Shown: positions 55,299 to 63,959 of the stretch, piece by piece | How positions within the stretch are numbered: the first letter of the stretch is position 1 | How the letters are laid out: each line of letters begins with the position of its first letter | Assembly (NCBI RefSeq): GCF_000265405.1 | Contig: NC_018010.1 | Location: 3,803,501-3,867,500, forward strand | Direction of reading: 5' to 3' | Length of the DNA: 64,000 nucleotides | Origin: Belliella baltica DSM 15883 | Lineage (GTDB): Bacteria > Bacteroidota > Bacteroidia > Cytophagales > Cyclobacteriaceae | Position numbers and translations under genes: made by a program | The notes under the pieces: generated by a model | The model's database searches: none | What the model was told of the DNA's origin: nothing | The model's input: only the letters and a program-made list of their open reading frames with translations

Positions 55299-58049
55299 TT
55301 AATTCAAGAATTCATCAAACGTAATAGAAACGAAATACATGCTTCCAACAGTAGGGTTCCCCCATGCCTGAGTATAGCCATTCCCAAATAAGTTTGTGCC
55401 TCCCATTTTAACAATAGATTTAATAGATTTTATTTTATAACTCACTTGGGCATCTAAAGTACTATAAGCGGGTACAACTGATAATCTATTTGTTGAAACT
55501 TGTGGAGAAACAAATGTTGACTGCCAAACAAATTCATCTTGCCATCTATATGCTAAAGCAAAACCAAAGTTTTTAAATACTTCCCTATTAGCAAAAGTTA
55601 TGTTAGTTCTATATTCTGGAGTATTAAAAGCAGGCTGAAACCCATCTAATTCTTCAATATTGGAAAGTTTATTAAATGACACATTACCTCCAAGAGTATA
55701 ACCTTTAGGGAGCCTATAATCCAGTCCTAAAGCCCAACCAAAAGAATTTATAATTTCCTCCCTATTGACAGGCATTGAAAATGTATTAAATCCTCCTTGA
55801 CCATTTGGTTGAAGTAAAACTTCGCTTCCAATGAAGTTTTCAAATCTATTATAATAGTAATATCCATCAATAAGAAGCTTATTTTTTGCTAACAAAGATT
55901 TATAACCTATTTCAATAGACTTAACTCTTTCAGGTTGGAAATCAGTAAACTCATAGGGTCTCGGTTGACCTTGCTGTACTGATGACAAACTAAATGGAGG
56001 ATTTGAATCAAAGTTATATCTTTGTCTAAATAAAGGTAAGCCGCCAATTAACCTTGCTTGTGGAGTCAATAGATCTATATATTGTTCTTGAGTTGTAGGA
56101 ATTCTAAAGCCAGTTTGGTATGATGCTCTAAAATTATGTTGTCCAGCAGTGTATACCGCAGAAGCTCTCGGAGACCATTGACCTTTAAAATTCTCGTTTT
56201 TATCATATCGGACAGAAGATGTTAATTTTAATCTGTCTTCAAAGAAACTCTTACTTCCTTGGACATATCCTCCGAATTCAGTAATTGAAAATTCTTCTCC
56301 ATTTTCATCAGTTGCAAATAACGTTCTTTCCGAATTTAAATCGTATACTCTATAATTGGCACCAACTACAAAGTCAGCCCAAGTAATATCTTTAAAGCTA
56401 TACGAACCTTCAAGGTGATATAAATTTGTTTTGTCGACAAATCTTGCCCCTACTCCTGCTGCTCCACCTGGAATAGGTCTTGACCTGACATCGGATAAAG
56501 CAGCATTAAATTGAGGTGATCCTGGTTCGTATCTTCCCTGATCGGCAAAATTTCGTGCAGCATTCTGTGCACTGGCTTCATCTAGTCCAGCCCCCCTTGC
56601 TTGGACAAATGCCCCAATATATTGTGTAAACCACAATTGACTTGGCTTCCATGCCTCATTTATCCCTTGAGCTGCAATACCTATCGCATAAGAATCTCCA
56701 GATCTTTCTTGAGTTGTATATCCTCTAACAAACCAGTTAGCGCCTTTAAATTCAAGTTTATATTGCCCAATACTAAAACCAGTTAATGAATATCTATCTG
56801 CGCCAGTATAAACAGTTGTACCTGTCCCATAATTACCTTGTAAAATTGCTTCTACATTATCATTTAATCTCCAATGAAGGGCGGCATTTAATTTCAAAGA
56901 TTCTGTATCATAATCTGCTAAATCTCTCTCTCTATATCCAGTTCTTGTTACAGATTGATTCGGAATTAGGCCTAATGCTTCTGCTGGTAAAGCTCCAGCA
57001 GCAATCATACTTTGAGCAACTCCTCTCATACTTTGACCTGTTTCATCACCATAAATATTGACACCGTTGTACCCAGGATTATTTTCTCTAGTTCCATTTT
57101 CAATTCCAAATCCATTGGCTAAAGACTGATCTCTGAAGTCATTTGCTTGCCAATCATCTGCTTTCAAATATGACACATTTACCTTGAGTGCTAATCTATC
57201 GTTAAAAGCTGTTGCATATCTTGCGGCAAAATCTGTAAATCCAGTACTTTGGTTTGACCTATTTGATTCGCTCATAATACCCCCTTTCATTTGAACTGAC
57301 AAACCTTGATATTGAAAAGGATTTTTACTATTCATTAGTAGTATGCCATTTATTGCATTTGGGCCATAAAGAGCGGAAGAAGCACCCGGAAGCAACTCAA
57401 CACTTTCTAAATCTAATTCGGAGATACCAGCAATATTTCCAACTGAGAAATTTAAGCCAGGAGCTTGGTTATCCATTCCATCAATTAATTGCACTGTTCT
57501 TACATTTCCATTAGCATTAAACCCTCTTGTGTTGAAAGACTTAAAAGTCATTGATTGAGTACTCATTTCAACACCTTTCATATTATTCAATCCATCATAG
57601 AAACTTGCCTGAGGTGCTTCTCTGATAGAAATAATATCCATTTTTTCAACAGTTACAGGTGATTTCAAAACATTCTCTTCTATTCTTGATGCTGACACCA
57701 CAACTTCTTGACCTAAGATAGACTGTTCGGCTAACGTAACTTGGAGATTTGAAATGTTCGATTGTGTAATTTCAACCTCTTTACTTGTAAATCCAACCAT
57801 GGAAAATACCAAAGTAAATGGCGGCTCTTGATTTACTCTCAAATTAAAGTTTCCCCGTAAGTCCGTCACGGTGCCAACTACTTTTCCTTTGACGACTATA
57901 TTAACACCAACGAGTGTTTCTTTCGTCTCTTCCTCTGTAACAGAACCTGAAATATTCGAGGTCTGTGCGTAACCTGAAGTAACGCTTAAGGAAACTATGA
58001 CAAGTAGTGATAAAACTACCTGCCAAATCTTTCTAGTAAAATTTTGCAT
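55299..58049 (-). CDS. TonB-dependent outer-membrane receptor with carboxypeptidase-like domain
   Basis: The 916-residue protein has a signal peptide (to about residue 29, SGYAQ) and a CarboxypepD_reg-like domain (about 33-115; ISGSVTEEETKETLVGVNI). The TonB-box/plug region comes next (about 120-240; TRGFNANGNVRTVQLIDGMD, LPGASSALYGPNAINGI), then a 22-strand-type barrel ending FVSITFDEFLN. It imports a bound nutrient or siderophore with TonB energy. There is no SusD partner next to it, so it is not a classical SusCD glycan locus. A weak Fur-like sequence and a hairpin lie just upstream, so iron regulation is possible (inference). Confidence 0.94.
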   Translation of the reverse strand: MQNFTRKIWQVVLSLLVIVSLSVTSGYAQTSNISGSVTEEETKETLVGVNIVVKGKVVGTVTDLRGNFNLRVNQEPPFTLVFSMVGFTSKEVEITQSNISNLQVTLAEQSILGQEVVVSASRIEENVLKSPVTVEKMDIISIREAPQASFYDGLNNMKGVEMSTQSMTFKSFNTRGFNANGNVRTVQLIDGMDNQAPGLNFSVGNIAGISELDLESVELLPGASSALYGPNAINGILLMNSKNPFQYQGLSVQMKGGIMSESNRSNQSTGFTDFAARYATAFNDRLALKVNVSYLKADDWQANDFRDQSLANGFGIENGTRENNPGYNGVNIYGDETGQSMRGVAQSMIAAGALPAEALGLIPNQSVTRTGYRERDLADYDTESLKLNAALHWRLNDNVEAILQGNYGTGTTVYTGADRYSLTGFSIGQYKLEFKGANWFVRGYTTQERSGDSYAIGIAAQGINEAWKPSQLWFTQYIGAFVQARGAGLDEASAQNAARNFADQGRYEPGSPQFNAALSDVRSRPIPGGAAGVGARFVDKTNLYHLEGSYSFKDITWADFVVGANYRVYDLNSERTLFATDENGEEFSITEFGGYVQGSKSFFEDRLKLTSSVRYDKNENFKGQWSPRASAVYTAGQHNFRASYQTGFRIPTTQEQYIDLLTPQARLIGGLPLFRQRYNFDSNPPFSLSSVQQGQPRPYEFTDFQPERVKSIEIGYKSLLAKNKLLIDGYYYYNRFENFIGSEVLLQPNGQGGFNTFSMPVNREEIINSFGWALGLDYRLPKGYTLGGNVSFNKLSNIEELDGFQPAFNTPEYRTNITFANREVFKNFGFALAYRWQDEFVWQSTFVSPQVSTNRLSVVPAYSTLDAQVSYKIKSIKSIVKMGGTNLFGNGYTQAWGNPTVGSMYFVSITFDEFLN

Positions 58050-58090
58050 AAGTTAATCTTGGGTTAGTTGTTAATACTTTGTTGATTAGG

Positions 58091-58110
58091 GATAATAGGT
58101 GATAATCATT
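58091..58110. promoter_or_regulatory. Weak Fur-like sequence upstream of TonB receptor
   Basis: GATAATAGGTGATAATCATT contains two GATAAT hexamers and a GATAATCATT core resembling the Fur consensus (GATAATGATAATCATTATC). The third hexamer is poor. It lies 42 bp before the receptor start. Confidence 0.3.
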
Positions 58111-58135
58111 GGGAAAATTAGATTTTTTTCCCAAT
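58108..58135. repeat. 10-bp inverted repeat upstream of TonB receptor
   Basis: ATTGGGAAAA (58108-58117) and TTTTCCCAAT (58126-58135) pair perfectly around an 8-base loop. It is not followed by a clean T run, so it may be an operator or leader hairpin rather than a terminator. The rest of 58136-58327 is AT-rich with nothing recognisable. Confidence 0.5.
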
Positions 58136-58321
58136 AATCCTTTATAAATTCAAATAAAAATTAAAAATAAAAATCAGAAACTCCTAACACTTTCTGAGAA
58201 CCTGTTGAAAATCAAGGAAAAACCTGACTGACTCTTAGTTTAATATTAAAAAAATGTAACGCTTTCTAGGCTATTTTTAATTAACGCTCTTCTAAAACAG
58301 TTTTTTAAACATTATTTATCT

Positions 58322-58353
58322 AAAAAAAAATACCTGACTTTCATCAGGTATTT
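58322..58353 (-). terminator. Intrinsic terminator of the gldC operon
   Basis: A 10-bp stem (AAATACCTGA at 58328-58337 with TCAGGTATTT at 58344-58353) is followed on the minus strand by a run of nine T, 6 bp after the gldC stop. Confidence 0.9.
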
Positions 58354-58358
58354 AATGC

Positions 58359-58703
58359 TTATTGGCTGGCTTTTTTATTCTCTTCATTGACATGTTTGAC
58401 TAGTCTATCGCAGAGTTCTTTCATCTCTTCGGACATGTATTCATCTCCGGTTGCATTCAGGATAGTCTGTGCCATACCACCAACGATATCGATGTAGAAA
58501 CGCTTCATCTCAGCTACCGACATATCCTCTGTCCAAAGGTCGATTCTCAGCGTACTGTGGTTCAAATTATCCCAAACATTCAAACTGATGCTTTTTGTCG
58601 CTTCTGCTCCCTCTCCTTCCTTGTCAGAAGCATCCCATTGGATAGATTTGGGTAGATTTTTATCGTCTAGATTGATTTTAAATTTTATTTCTGAACTTTT
58701 CAT
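58359..58703 (-). CDS. gldC: Gliding-motility protein GldC
   Basis: The 114-residue cytosolic protein matches GldC: SSEIKFKINLDDKNLPKSI near the start, then SLNVWDNLNHSTLRIDLWT, MSVAEMKRFYIDIVGGMAQT and a C-terminal helix. In flavobacteria gldC is needed for efficient gliding, near the GldB/D/H components; its biochemical role is unclear. Here it is separated from other gld genes and sits at the end of a long minus-strand run after scoB. A TAGTTTTG -7-like box (58730 down to 58723) may give it its own promoter. Presence does not prove that the organism glides. Confidence 0.9.
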   Translation of the reverse strand: MKSSEIKFKINLDDKNLPKSIQWDASDKEGEGAEATKSISLNVWDNLNHSTLRIDLWTEDMSVAEMKRFYIDIVGGMAQTILNATGDEYMSEEMKELCDRLVKHVNEENKKASQ

Positions 58704-58722
58704 TGCTTGTTATTTAATGCCA

Positions 58723-58730
58723 CAAAACTA
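58723..58730 (-). promoter_or_regulatory. Candidate -7 element for gldC
   Basis: On the minus strand TAGTTTTG matches TANNTTTG exactly, 20 bp upstream of the gldC ATG. A matching -33 TTG is not evident. Confidence 0.3.
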
Positions 58731-58760
58731 CAAAAGAAGCCCCATAGTTCCGAGATGATA

Positions 58761-59423
58761 CTAAACTTCGAAGGTCATTTCTGGAATTTCTCCCTCTACT
58801 ACCAATTTACCTTCTGTTTTGGATTGAATCTCCTCCACACTCACTCCAGGAGCTCTTTCCAATAACTTGAACCCTCCCTCAGGAAGCACATCCAAAACAG
58901 CTAAATCAGTTACTATTTTTTTCACACACCTAATGCCAGTTATAGGAAGGCTACACTCCTTGAGCAACTTGGAATCACCACTTTTGCTGCAATGTTGCAT
59001 CGCTACAATGATATTTTCTGCAGAAGCTACCAAATCCATAGCCCCTCCCATTCCTTTGACCATTTTTCCAGGAATCTTCCAATTGGCAATATCTCCATTC
59101 TCAGAAACTTCCATTGCACCAAGAATCGTAAGCTGTACATGTCCACCTCGTATCATTGCAAAAGATTCCGAGGAATTGAAAAGAGCAGAGCCTTTGGTCA
59201 TGGTGATTGTCTGCTTGCCAGCATTAATTAAATCTGGATCCACTTTATCTTCAGTAGGAAAAGGACCAATGCCCAAAAGACCATTTTCGGACTGCAATAC
59301 AACTTCCAAATCATCCGGAATATAGTTTGCAACTAATGTAGGTATTCCAATTCCCAAATTGATATATTGTCCATTTTTGACCTCTTTGGCAATTCTTTGA
59401 GCTATTTGATCTTTGTTGAGCAT
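58761..59423 (-). CDS. scoB: 3-oxoacid CoA-transferase, subunit B
   Basis: The 220-residue subunit carries the catalytic Glu46 in the SENG motif (LQSENGLLGIGPFP), as well as GGHVQLTILGAMEVSENGD and a GMGGAMDLV turn. With subunit A it moves CoA from succinyl-CoA to acetoacetate, making acetoacetyl-CoA. That lets the acetoacetate from HMG-CoA lyase enter central metabolism. It follows scoA on the same strand, but the gap is 320 bp and filled with repeats, which is unusual since the two genes are normally adjacent or overlapping. Confidence 0.95.
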   Translation of the reverse strand: MLNKDQIAQRIAKEVKNGQYINLGIGIPTLVANYIPDDLEVVLQSENGLLGIGPFPTEDKVDPDLINAGKQTITMTKGSALFNSSESFAMIRGGHVQLTILGAMEVSENGDIANWKIPGKMVKGMGGAMDLVASAENIIVAMQHCSKSGDSKLLKECSLPITGIRCVKKIVTDLAVLDVLPEGGFKLLERAPGVSVEEIQSKTEGKLVVEGEIPEMTFEV

Positions 59424-59459
59424 ATCTATTTATTTATTGGGTTTAAGGTTGATTGATAT

Positions 59460-59740
59460 AGGGTAGAAATATGTTTGAAATACAGTAGAAATAAATGGAA
59501 ATATGATAGATACAAGGTGGAAATAATATAGTAATATCTCGCCGAAAGCATAACTTGGCCGTGGCGGATATCACAAAGTTTAATTCTATTTTAGTTCACC
59601 GAAGGCATATTTCACGAAGTTTATTTCTATTATATTTCACTGAAGGTATATTTCATGAAGTTTATTTCAACCTTATATCGTTAGGTCATATTTCACAAAG
59701 TATATTTCTATTTTATTTCGCCGAAGGCATATTTCAATAA
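59460..59740. repeat. Degenerate 41-bp tandem repeat array with inverted flank, between scoA and scoB
   Basis: Units like CACCGAAGGCATATTTCACG followed by AAGTTTATTTCTATTATATTT recur, with unit starts near 59540, 59597, 59638, 59679 and 59719. The spacing is 41, 41 and 40 bp for the last four; a 16-bp insertion precedes them. Each unit holds a small GCC-GAA-GGC-like hairpin and a TATTTC motif. The left flank (about 59465-59510) carries the same motif in inverse orientation (TAGAAATAAATGGAAATATG), so the region can fold into a larger hairpin. No cas genes or conserved spacers are present. Confidence 0.75.
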
Positions 59741-59743
59741 AAC

Positions 59744-60442
59744 CTATCCTTTAGCTACTGTCCTCTGTTCAATTCTTTTTTCATAATCTTTTCCTTGAAA
59801 AATCCTTTGAACATAGATTCCAGGAGTATGGATTTCATTGGGATTCAACTCCCCAGCTGGCACCAATTCTTCTACTTCTGCAATAGTGATTTTCCCTGCT
59901 GCAGCCATCATCGGATTGAAGTTTCTCGCCGTCCCCTTAAATATCAAATTACCAGCAGTATCTCCTTTCCAGGCTTTGATAAAAGCAAAATCAGCCTTCA
60001 ACCATCTTTCTAAAAGGTATAATTTCCCGTCAAATTCTCTTAATTCCTTGCCATTAGCAACCTCAGTTCCAACACCAGCAGGTGTAAAAAAAGCTGGAAT
60101 GCCAGCTCCACCAGCTCTTACTCTCTCTGCCAAAGTTCCTTGAGGAATTAACTCTACCTCCAGCTCGCCGCTCAAAAGTTGTCTTTCAAATTCTGCATTT
60201 TCTCCTACATAGCTCGAAATCATCTTCTTAACCATCCGCTTTTGAAGCATCAAGCCTATTCCAAAATCATCAACACCAGCATTGTTAGAAATACAGGTTA
60301 AACCATTGACATCTCTTTCCAATAAGGCCTTGATACTGTTTTCAGGAATTCCCGAAAGACCAAAACCGCCAAACATCAACACTGCATTTGAAAAAACATC
60401 CTCTACCGCTTCTGCTGCATTTGCTATTGTCTTGTTGATCAT
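59744..60442 (-). CDS. scoA: 3-oxoacid CoA-transferase, subunit A
   Basis: The 232-residue subunit has the family CoA-binding Gly-rich loop near the N-terminus (MFGGFGLSGIPENSI). Further motifs are SNNAGVDDFGIGLM, the oxyanion-region stretch GAGIPAFFTPAGVGT, and LKADFAFIKAWKGDTAGNL. It pairs with ScoB, encoded downstream. It starts 9 bp after the ribF stop, so it is co-transcribed with the housekeeping run ftsX-uppP-truB-ribF. Its stop lies directly against the repeat array. Confidence 0.95.
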   Translation of the reverse strand: MINKTIANAAEAVEDVFSNAVLMFGGFGLSGIPENSIKALLERDVNGLTCISNNAGVDDFGIGLMLQKRMVKKMISSYVGENAEFERQLLSGELEVELIPQGTLAERVRAGGAGIPAFFTPAGVGTEVANGKELREFDGKLYLLERWLKADFAFIKAWKGDTAGNLIFKGTARNFNPMMAAAGKITIAEVEELVPAGELNPNEIHTPGIYVQRIFQGKDYEKRIEQRTVAKG

Positions 60443-60451
60443 ATCTTTAAA

Positions 60452-61384
60452 TTATTTTTGGGTTAATATGCTTATTGCTTTTTCACGATCAGCTTTCAAC
60501 TGCTGTTTCAATTGTTCCAATCCTTCAAATTTCGTCTCTGGCCTGAGGTATTCTCTAATCTGAACACAGACTCGTTTATCATAGAGATCACCCTCAAAAT
60601 CAAAAAGGTTTACTTCTATACTACGACTATTTCCGTTGACAGTTGGTCGATTGCCGATATTAAGCATGCCATTGTATTGGTCTCCTTCTACATTGACTCT
60701 TACAGCATAGGCACCATCACAAGGAATCAATTTGTAATCATTGGGTATATGGATATTTGCAGTAGGAAAACCAATAGATCTACCTAGTTGCTGTCCTTTA
60801 ATTATAATTCCGTTAATTTCATAGGGTCTCCCCAAATAGCCATTTGCAATATCTACTTTACCTTCTTGCAAAGCCTGTCGTATCTTAGTGCTTGACACAC
60901 CCACATCATCCACATCTTCCCTAGATATTTCCTCGAGCTCAAAAGGATATTGGTCTATATGCTCTTTTAAATACTCGAAGCTACCTTCCCGGTTTTTACC
61001 AAATCGATGATCATAACCTATGACTAATTTACGGGTTTGAATTTTACCAATTAGGATTTTTTGAATAAATTCTTCCGAGCTCAACTCTGAAAATTCTTTT
61101 GTAAATGGTATAGAAACCAAATGATCAATCCCAGACTCTCTCAGAAGTTTGGCTTTTTCTTCAAAAGTAGAAAGCAACATTAAATTGTGCTCTTTAGGAT
61201 ATAATACCAATCTAGGATGTGGCCAGAATGTAATCAAAACAGTCTCCCCATTCAGTTCATCTGCCAAATTCCTTATCCTTTTGAGGATTTTTTGATGCCC
61301 GAGATGGACACCATCAAAAGTTCCGCTTGTGACAACGGGATTATTGACCGGACCAAACTCATCAACTCCTTCATATATCCTCAT
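60452..61384 (-). CDS. ribF: Bifunctional riboflavin kinase/FAD synthetase
   Basis: The 310-residue enzyme makes FMN and FAD. The N-terminal adenylyltransferase domain (about 1-180) shows TSGTFDGVHLGHQKIL and GYDHRFGKNREG. The C-terminal riboflavin kinase domain (about 180-305) shows GQQLGRSIGFPTANI and MLNIGNRPTVNG. All motifs are intact and the length is normal. Its start overlaps the end of truB by 14 bp; the truB-ribF pair is widespread in bacteria. Confidence 0.97.
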   Translation of the reverse strand: MRIYEGVDEFGPVNNPVVTSGTFDGVHLGHQKILKRIRNLADELNGETVLITFWPHPRLVLYPKEHNLMLLSTFEEKAKLLRESGIDHLVSIPFTKEFSELSSEEFIQKILIGKIQTRKLVIGYDHRFGKNREGSFEYLKEHIDQYPFELEEISREDVDDVGVSSTKIRQALQEGKVDIANGYLGRPYEINGIIIKGQQLGRSIGFPTANIHIPNDYKLIPCDGAYAVRVNVEGDQYNGMLNIGNRPTVNGNSRSIEVNLFDFEGDLYDKRVCVQIREYLRPETKFEGLEQLKQQLKADREKAISILTQK

Positions 61385-62057
61385 GCATTCTTGCTTTTAT
61401 CTTCTCTATTAAAGTGGTCAAATCTTCTGCATCTTCTAACCTAAATTCTCCAATTCTTGTTCGGGTCAAAGCAGACATATAAGCCCCAACTTTTAGCTTT
61501 TCTCCTAAATCTCTCGCCAAACTCCTGATATATGTTCCTTTGGAACATACAATTCTAAAATCAATTTCAGGAAGATCAAATCTTGTGATTTCAAACTCAG
61601 ACACGGTAACGGGACGTGGTTCCATTTTAACTTCAATGCCTTTTCGCGCTGATTCATAGACTCGTTTCCCATCTACTTTGATTGCAGAGTGCATAGGTGG
61701 AATTTGAAGGATATCACCAGTCAATTCAGCTACTGCATTTTTCACATCTTCAAGAGTAAGATGGAAAGGATCTGCAACTTCAATGATTTCCTTTTCCCTA
61801 TCAAAACTTTCAGTGGTCTTTCCAAGAACAAAAGTCCCTGTATATTCCTTTTCCTGCCCCATGAACACATCTATGCTTTTAGTTTTCTTCCCAGCACAAA
61901 CGATCAACAATCCAGTGGCTAATGGGTCTAAAGTACCAGCATGGCCAACTTTCTTGATTTTGAGGGCATTTCTTACCTTTTTGACTACATCAAAGGAAGT
62001 CCATTCTAAAGGCTTATCTATTAAAAAAACTTCTCCGTAGGGTTCCTGTTCTTGCAT
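61371..62057 (-). CDS. truB: tRNA pseudouridine-55 synthase
   Basis: From the ATG at 62057 (MQEQEPYGEVFLIDKP) the enzyme has 228 residues. A longer reading to 62078 would overlap uppP, whose stop ends just 1 bp before this ATG. The catalytic motif GHAGTLDPLATGLL contains the nucleophilic Asp. Other family motifs are CSKGTYIRSLARDLG and IPPMHSAIKVDG. It converts U55 of the tRNA T-loop to pseudouridine. There is no C-terminal PUA domain, as is usual for short TruB forms. Confidence 0.96.
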   Translation of the reverse strand: MQEQEPYGEVFLIDKPLEWTSFDVVKKVRNALKIKKVGHAGTLDPLATGLLIVCAGKKTKSIDVFMGQEKEYTGTFVLGKTTESFDREKEIIEVADPFHLTLEDVKNAVAELTGDILQIPPMHSAIKVDGKRVYESARKGIEVKMEPRPVTVSEFEITRFDLPEIDFRIVCSKGTYIRSLARDLGEKLKVGAYMSALTRTRIGEFRLEDAEDLTTLIEKIKARMHEDI

Positions 62058-62058
62058 A

Positions 62059-62853
62059 TTACAAATATAAGCCTGCACCTATTGCGATCAATCCCACAAT
62101 GGCACAATAAATAGAGAAATAAGTCAATTTACTTTTTCTCACCAAAGCTATCATCCATGTACAAGCAAAATACCCAGCAATAAATGCAGCGATAAAACCT
62201 GCCGATAGATAACCAAAGCTTTCTGAATTATAAGTCAAAGCTCCATCCAAAATATCTTTTGCTATTTTTCCTAAAATCAATGGAACCACCATCAAGAAAG
62301 AAAATCTAGCAGCCTTCGACTTGTCTATTCCTAATAAAACTGAAGTAGAGATCGTAGCTCCAGATCTAGATATTCCTGGGAGAATCGCTATTGCTTGAGA
62401 AACACCAACCAAAAATGCATTCCAAAACCCAACTGGTTTGTCCGTATTTTTTGCCTTATCAGCCAAATAAAGTAAAACTGCTGTAAGCAACAACATACAT
62501 CCCACAAAGACTATTTTACCTCCAAAGAACTGTTCAAGTTGATCATTAAAAAAAACTCCAACGATAGCCGCGGGAATCATAGAAATAATGATCTTGAGAG
62601 AAAACTTGGTTTCTTCATTCCATTTGAATTGAAAAAGCCCTTTGAAAATCTCTACAAGATCCTTTCTAAAAACTAATATAGTAGATAATGCCGTAGCAAA
62701 ATGAAGTACAACCGTGAACATCATACTTTCTTCTGGAAGTTTTGAATCCCCCAAAATCGCAGCAACTAGTTCCAAGTGACCACTTGAGGAAACGGGCAAA
62801 AACTCTGTCAATCCTTGGACGATTCCGAGGATGATTGCATCGATAATATCCAT
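62059..62853 (-). CDS. uppP: Undecaprenyl-diphosphatase (UppP/BacA)
   Basis: The 264-residue polytopic inner-membrane enzyme recycles undecaprenyl pyrophosphate for cell-wall synthesis. Motifs are QGLTEFLPVSSSGHLEL (about 14-30, catalytic Glu and Ser) and PGISRSGATISTS (about 160-172, catalytic Arg). It can confer bacitracin tolerance. It is part of the ftsX-DUF3098-uppP-truB-ribF run, with gaps of only 1-3 bp on both sides. Confidence 0.97.
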   Translation of the reverse strand: MDIIDAIILGIVQGLTEFLPVSSSGHLELVAAILGDSKLPEESMMFTVVLHFATALSTILVFRKDLVEIFKGLFQFKWNEETKFSLKIIISMIPAAIVGVFFNDQLEQFFGGKIVFVGCMLLLTAVLLYLADKAKNTDKPVGFWNAFLVGVSQAIAILPGISRSGATISTSVLLGIDKSKAARFSFLMVVPLILGKIAKDILDGALTYNSESFGYLSAGFIAAFIAGYFACTWMIALVRKSKLTYFSIYCAIVGLIAIGAGLYL

Positions 62854-62856
62854 AGA

Positions 62857-63066
62857 TTACTTTGATTCCGACTTATGGAAAATTGCGTAAAATTCAAAAA
62901 TAAATCCCGCCAAAGTAATGATCGGGCCTAAAGTCAAACCCATAAAACCAAATCCATGTGTTTCTGGATCTAATCCAATAATTGTAAAACCAATTATAAT
63001 AATTGCGATGCCAATTAGCATCAGTTGATAATTTTTCTTGGTAAAGGGAAAAGATTGATTGCTCAT
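62857..63066 (-). CDS. DUF3098 small membrane protein
   Basis: The 69-residue protein has two predicted membrane helices (about 14-33 and 42-62) with PFTKKNYQLMLIGI at the front and LDPETHGFGFMGLTLGP between them. It matches DUF3098, a Bacteroidota family regularly found between ftsX and uppP. It starts 2 bp after the ftsX stop. The function is unknown; its position suggests a part in division or envelope assembly. Confidence 0.9.
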   Translation of the reverse strand: MSNQSFPFTKKNYQLMLIGIAIIIIGFTIIGLDPETHGFGFMGLTLGPIITLAGFIFEFYAIFHKSESK

Positions 63067-63068
63067 AT

Positions 63069-63959
63069 TTAATAAAGTTCGTCCAATGACATATTTAAGT
63101 ATTTATTTACAGCTCTGAGAGTACTGAAGAATGATAGCATTGCTCCGACAATGACTAATCCTCCAAAAAGAAGGTACAACAATTCATAATTTTGTAATAA
63201 AGCGAAGCCATCGATATTCGCTTTTGTATATTCAATGATTGCATAGAGTATGCCTGAAGCTAATACACCTGACAAGGCTCCAAAGAAAAATGCTCTGCTC
63301 AAAAAAGGCCTTCTAATAAACCCTCTCGTAGCTCCTACCAATTGCATACTTCTGATCAAGAACCTTTGTGAAAACAAAGCTAACCGAATGGTATTGTTGA
63401 TCAACATGATCACTGTGACAATCAGGATGACAATAAATCCACCCATAACCAAACTCACCTTCAATAGATTTTCGTTGATCGATTCTACCAAATCAGACAT
63501 GTAAGTCACTTCAAATACACCATCCATATCTTGAATTTCAGCAACTATTTCTTTGATTTGATCTGCGGTTTGAAATTCTTCTGAGATAGCGAGTGTATAA
63601 CTGTCTCTTAGCGGGTTGTCATCTAGGAAAGCTGTAAAATCCTCTCCTGTATCTTCTAGAAAACTTGCAGCTGCTTCTTCTTGCGAAATAAAAACTAATG
63701 CTTTACTATTTTCTTTTTCAAGTAAAAACGGCTTTTGAGAGAGGGTTTTGGCTATTTCTTCTTTTCTCTCTTCTGTAATATTTTTATTCAAAAAAACCTG
63801 AATCTCTATATTCTCTCTAATAATTTTAGTGAGGGTTTTGGCTTGAATAAAAATCACTCCAAAGAGACCGACGATAAAAAGTGAAAGAGTAGTACTGAAA
63901 AGCACTGAGATAAACTTGAATTTACCAACTTTTGTCTTTTTCCTTGAATTGCCTTTCAT
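63069..63959 (-). CDS. ftsX: Cell-division ABC-type permease FtsX
   Basis: The 296-residue protein has FtsX architecture: a cytosolic basic N-terminus (KGNSRKKTKVGKFKF), TM1 (about 17-40) and an extracytoplasmic domain (about 45-165; EIQVFLNKNITEERKEEI). Three further helices follow, with the FtsX-type loop near MQLVGATRGFIRRPFL. With FtsE it regulates peptidoglycan hydrolases at the septum. ftsE is not adjacent inside the window, which is common in this phylum. It is the first visible gene of the minus-strand run; only 41 bp remain to the window edge. Confidence 0.95.
   Translation of the reverse strand: MKGNSRKKTKVGKFKFISVLFSTTLSLFIVGLFGVIFIQAKTLTKIIRENIEIQVFLNKNITEERKEEIAKTLSQKPFLLEKENSKALVFISQEEAAASFLEDTGEDFTAFLDDNPLRDSYTLAISEEFQTADQIKEIVAEIQDMDGVFEVTYMSDLVESINENLLKVSLVMGGFIVILIVTVIMLINNTIRLALFSQRFLIRSMQLVGATRGFIRRPFLSRAFFFGALSGVLASGILYAIIEYTKANIDGFALLQNYELLYLLFGGLVIVGAMLSFFSTLRAVNKYLNMSLDELY

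Noticed and set aside
58050..58327. Cobalamin riboswitch before the TonB receptor
   Set aside because: No B12-box-like core is present; only an inverted repeat and a Fur-like sequence are seen.
59555..59740. Plus-strand frame with a repeating peptide (ISRSLFLLYFTEGIF-like)
   Set aside because: The repetition is simply the translation of the 41-bp DNA repeat; no start context or family support.
59460..59740. CRISPR array
   Set aside because: Units are degenerate and contiguous, without a conserved repeat/unique spacer pattern, and no cas genes are nearby.
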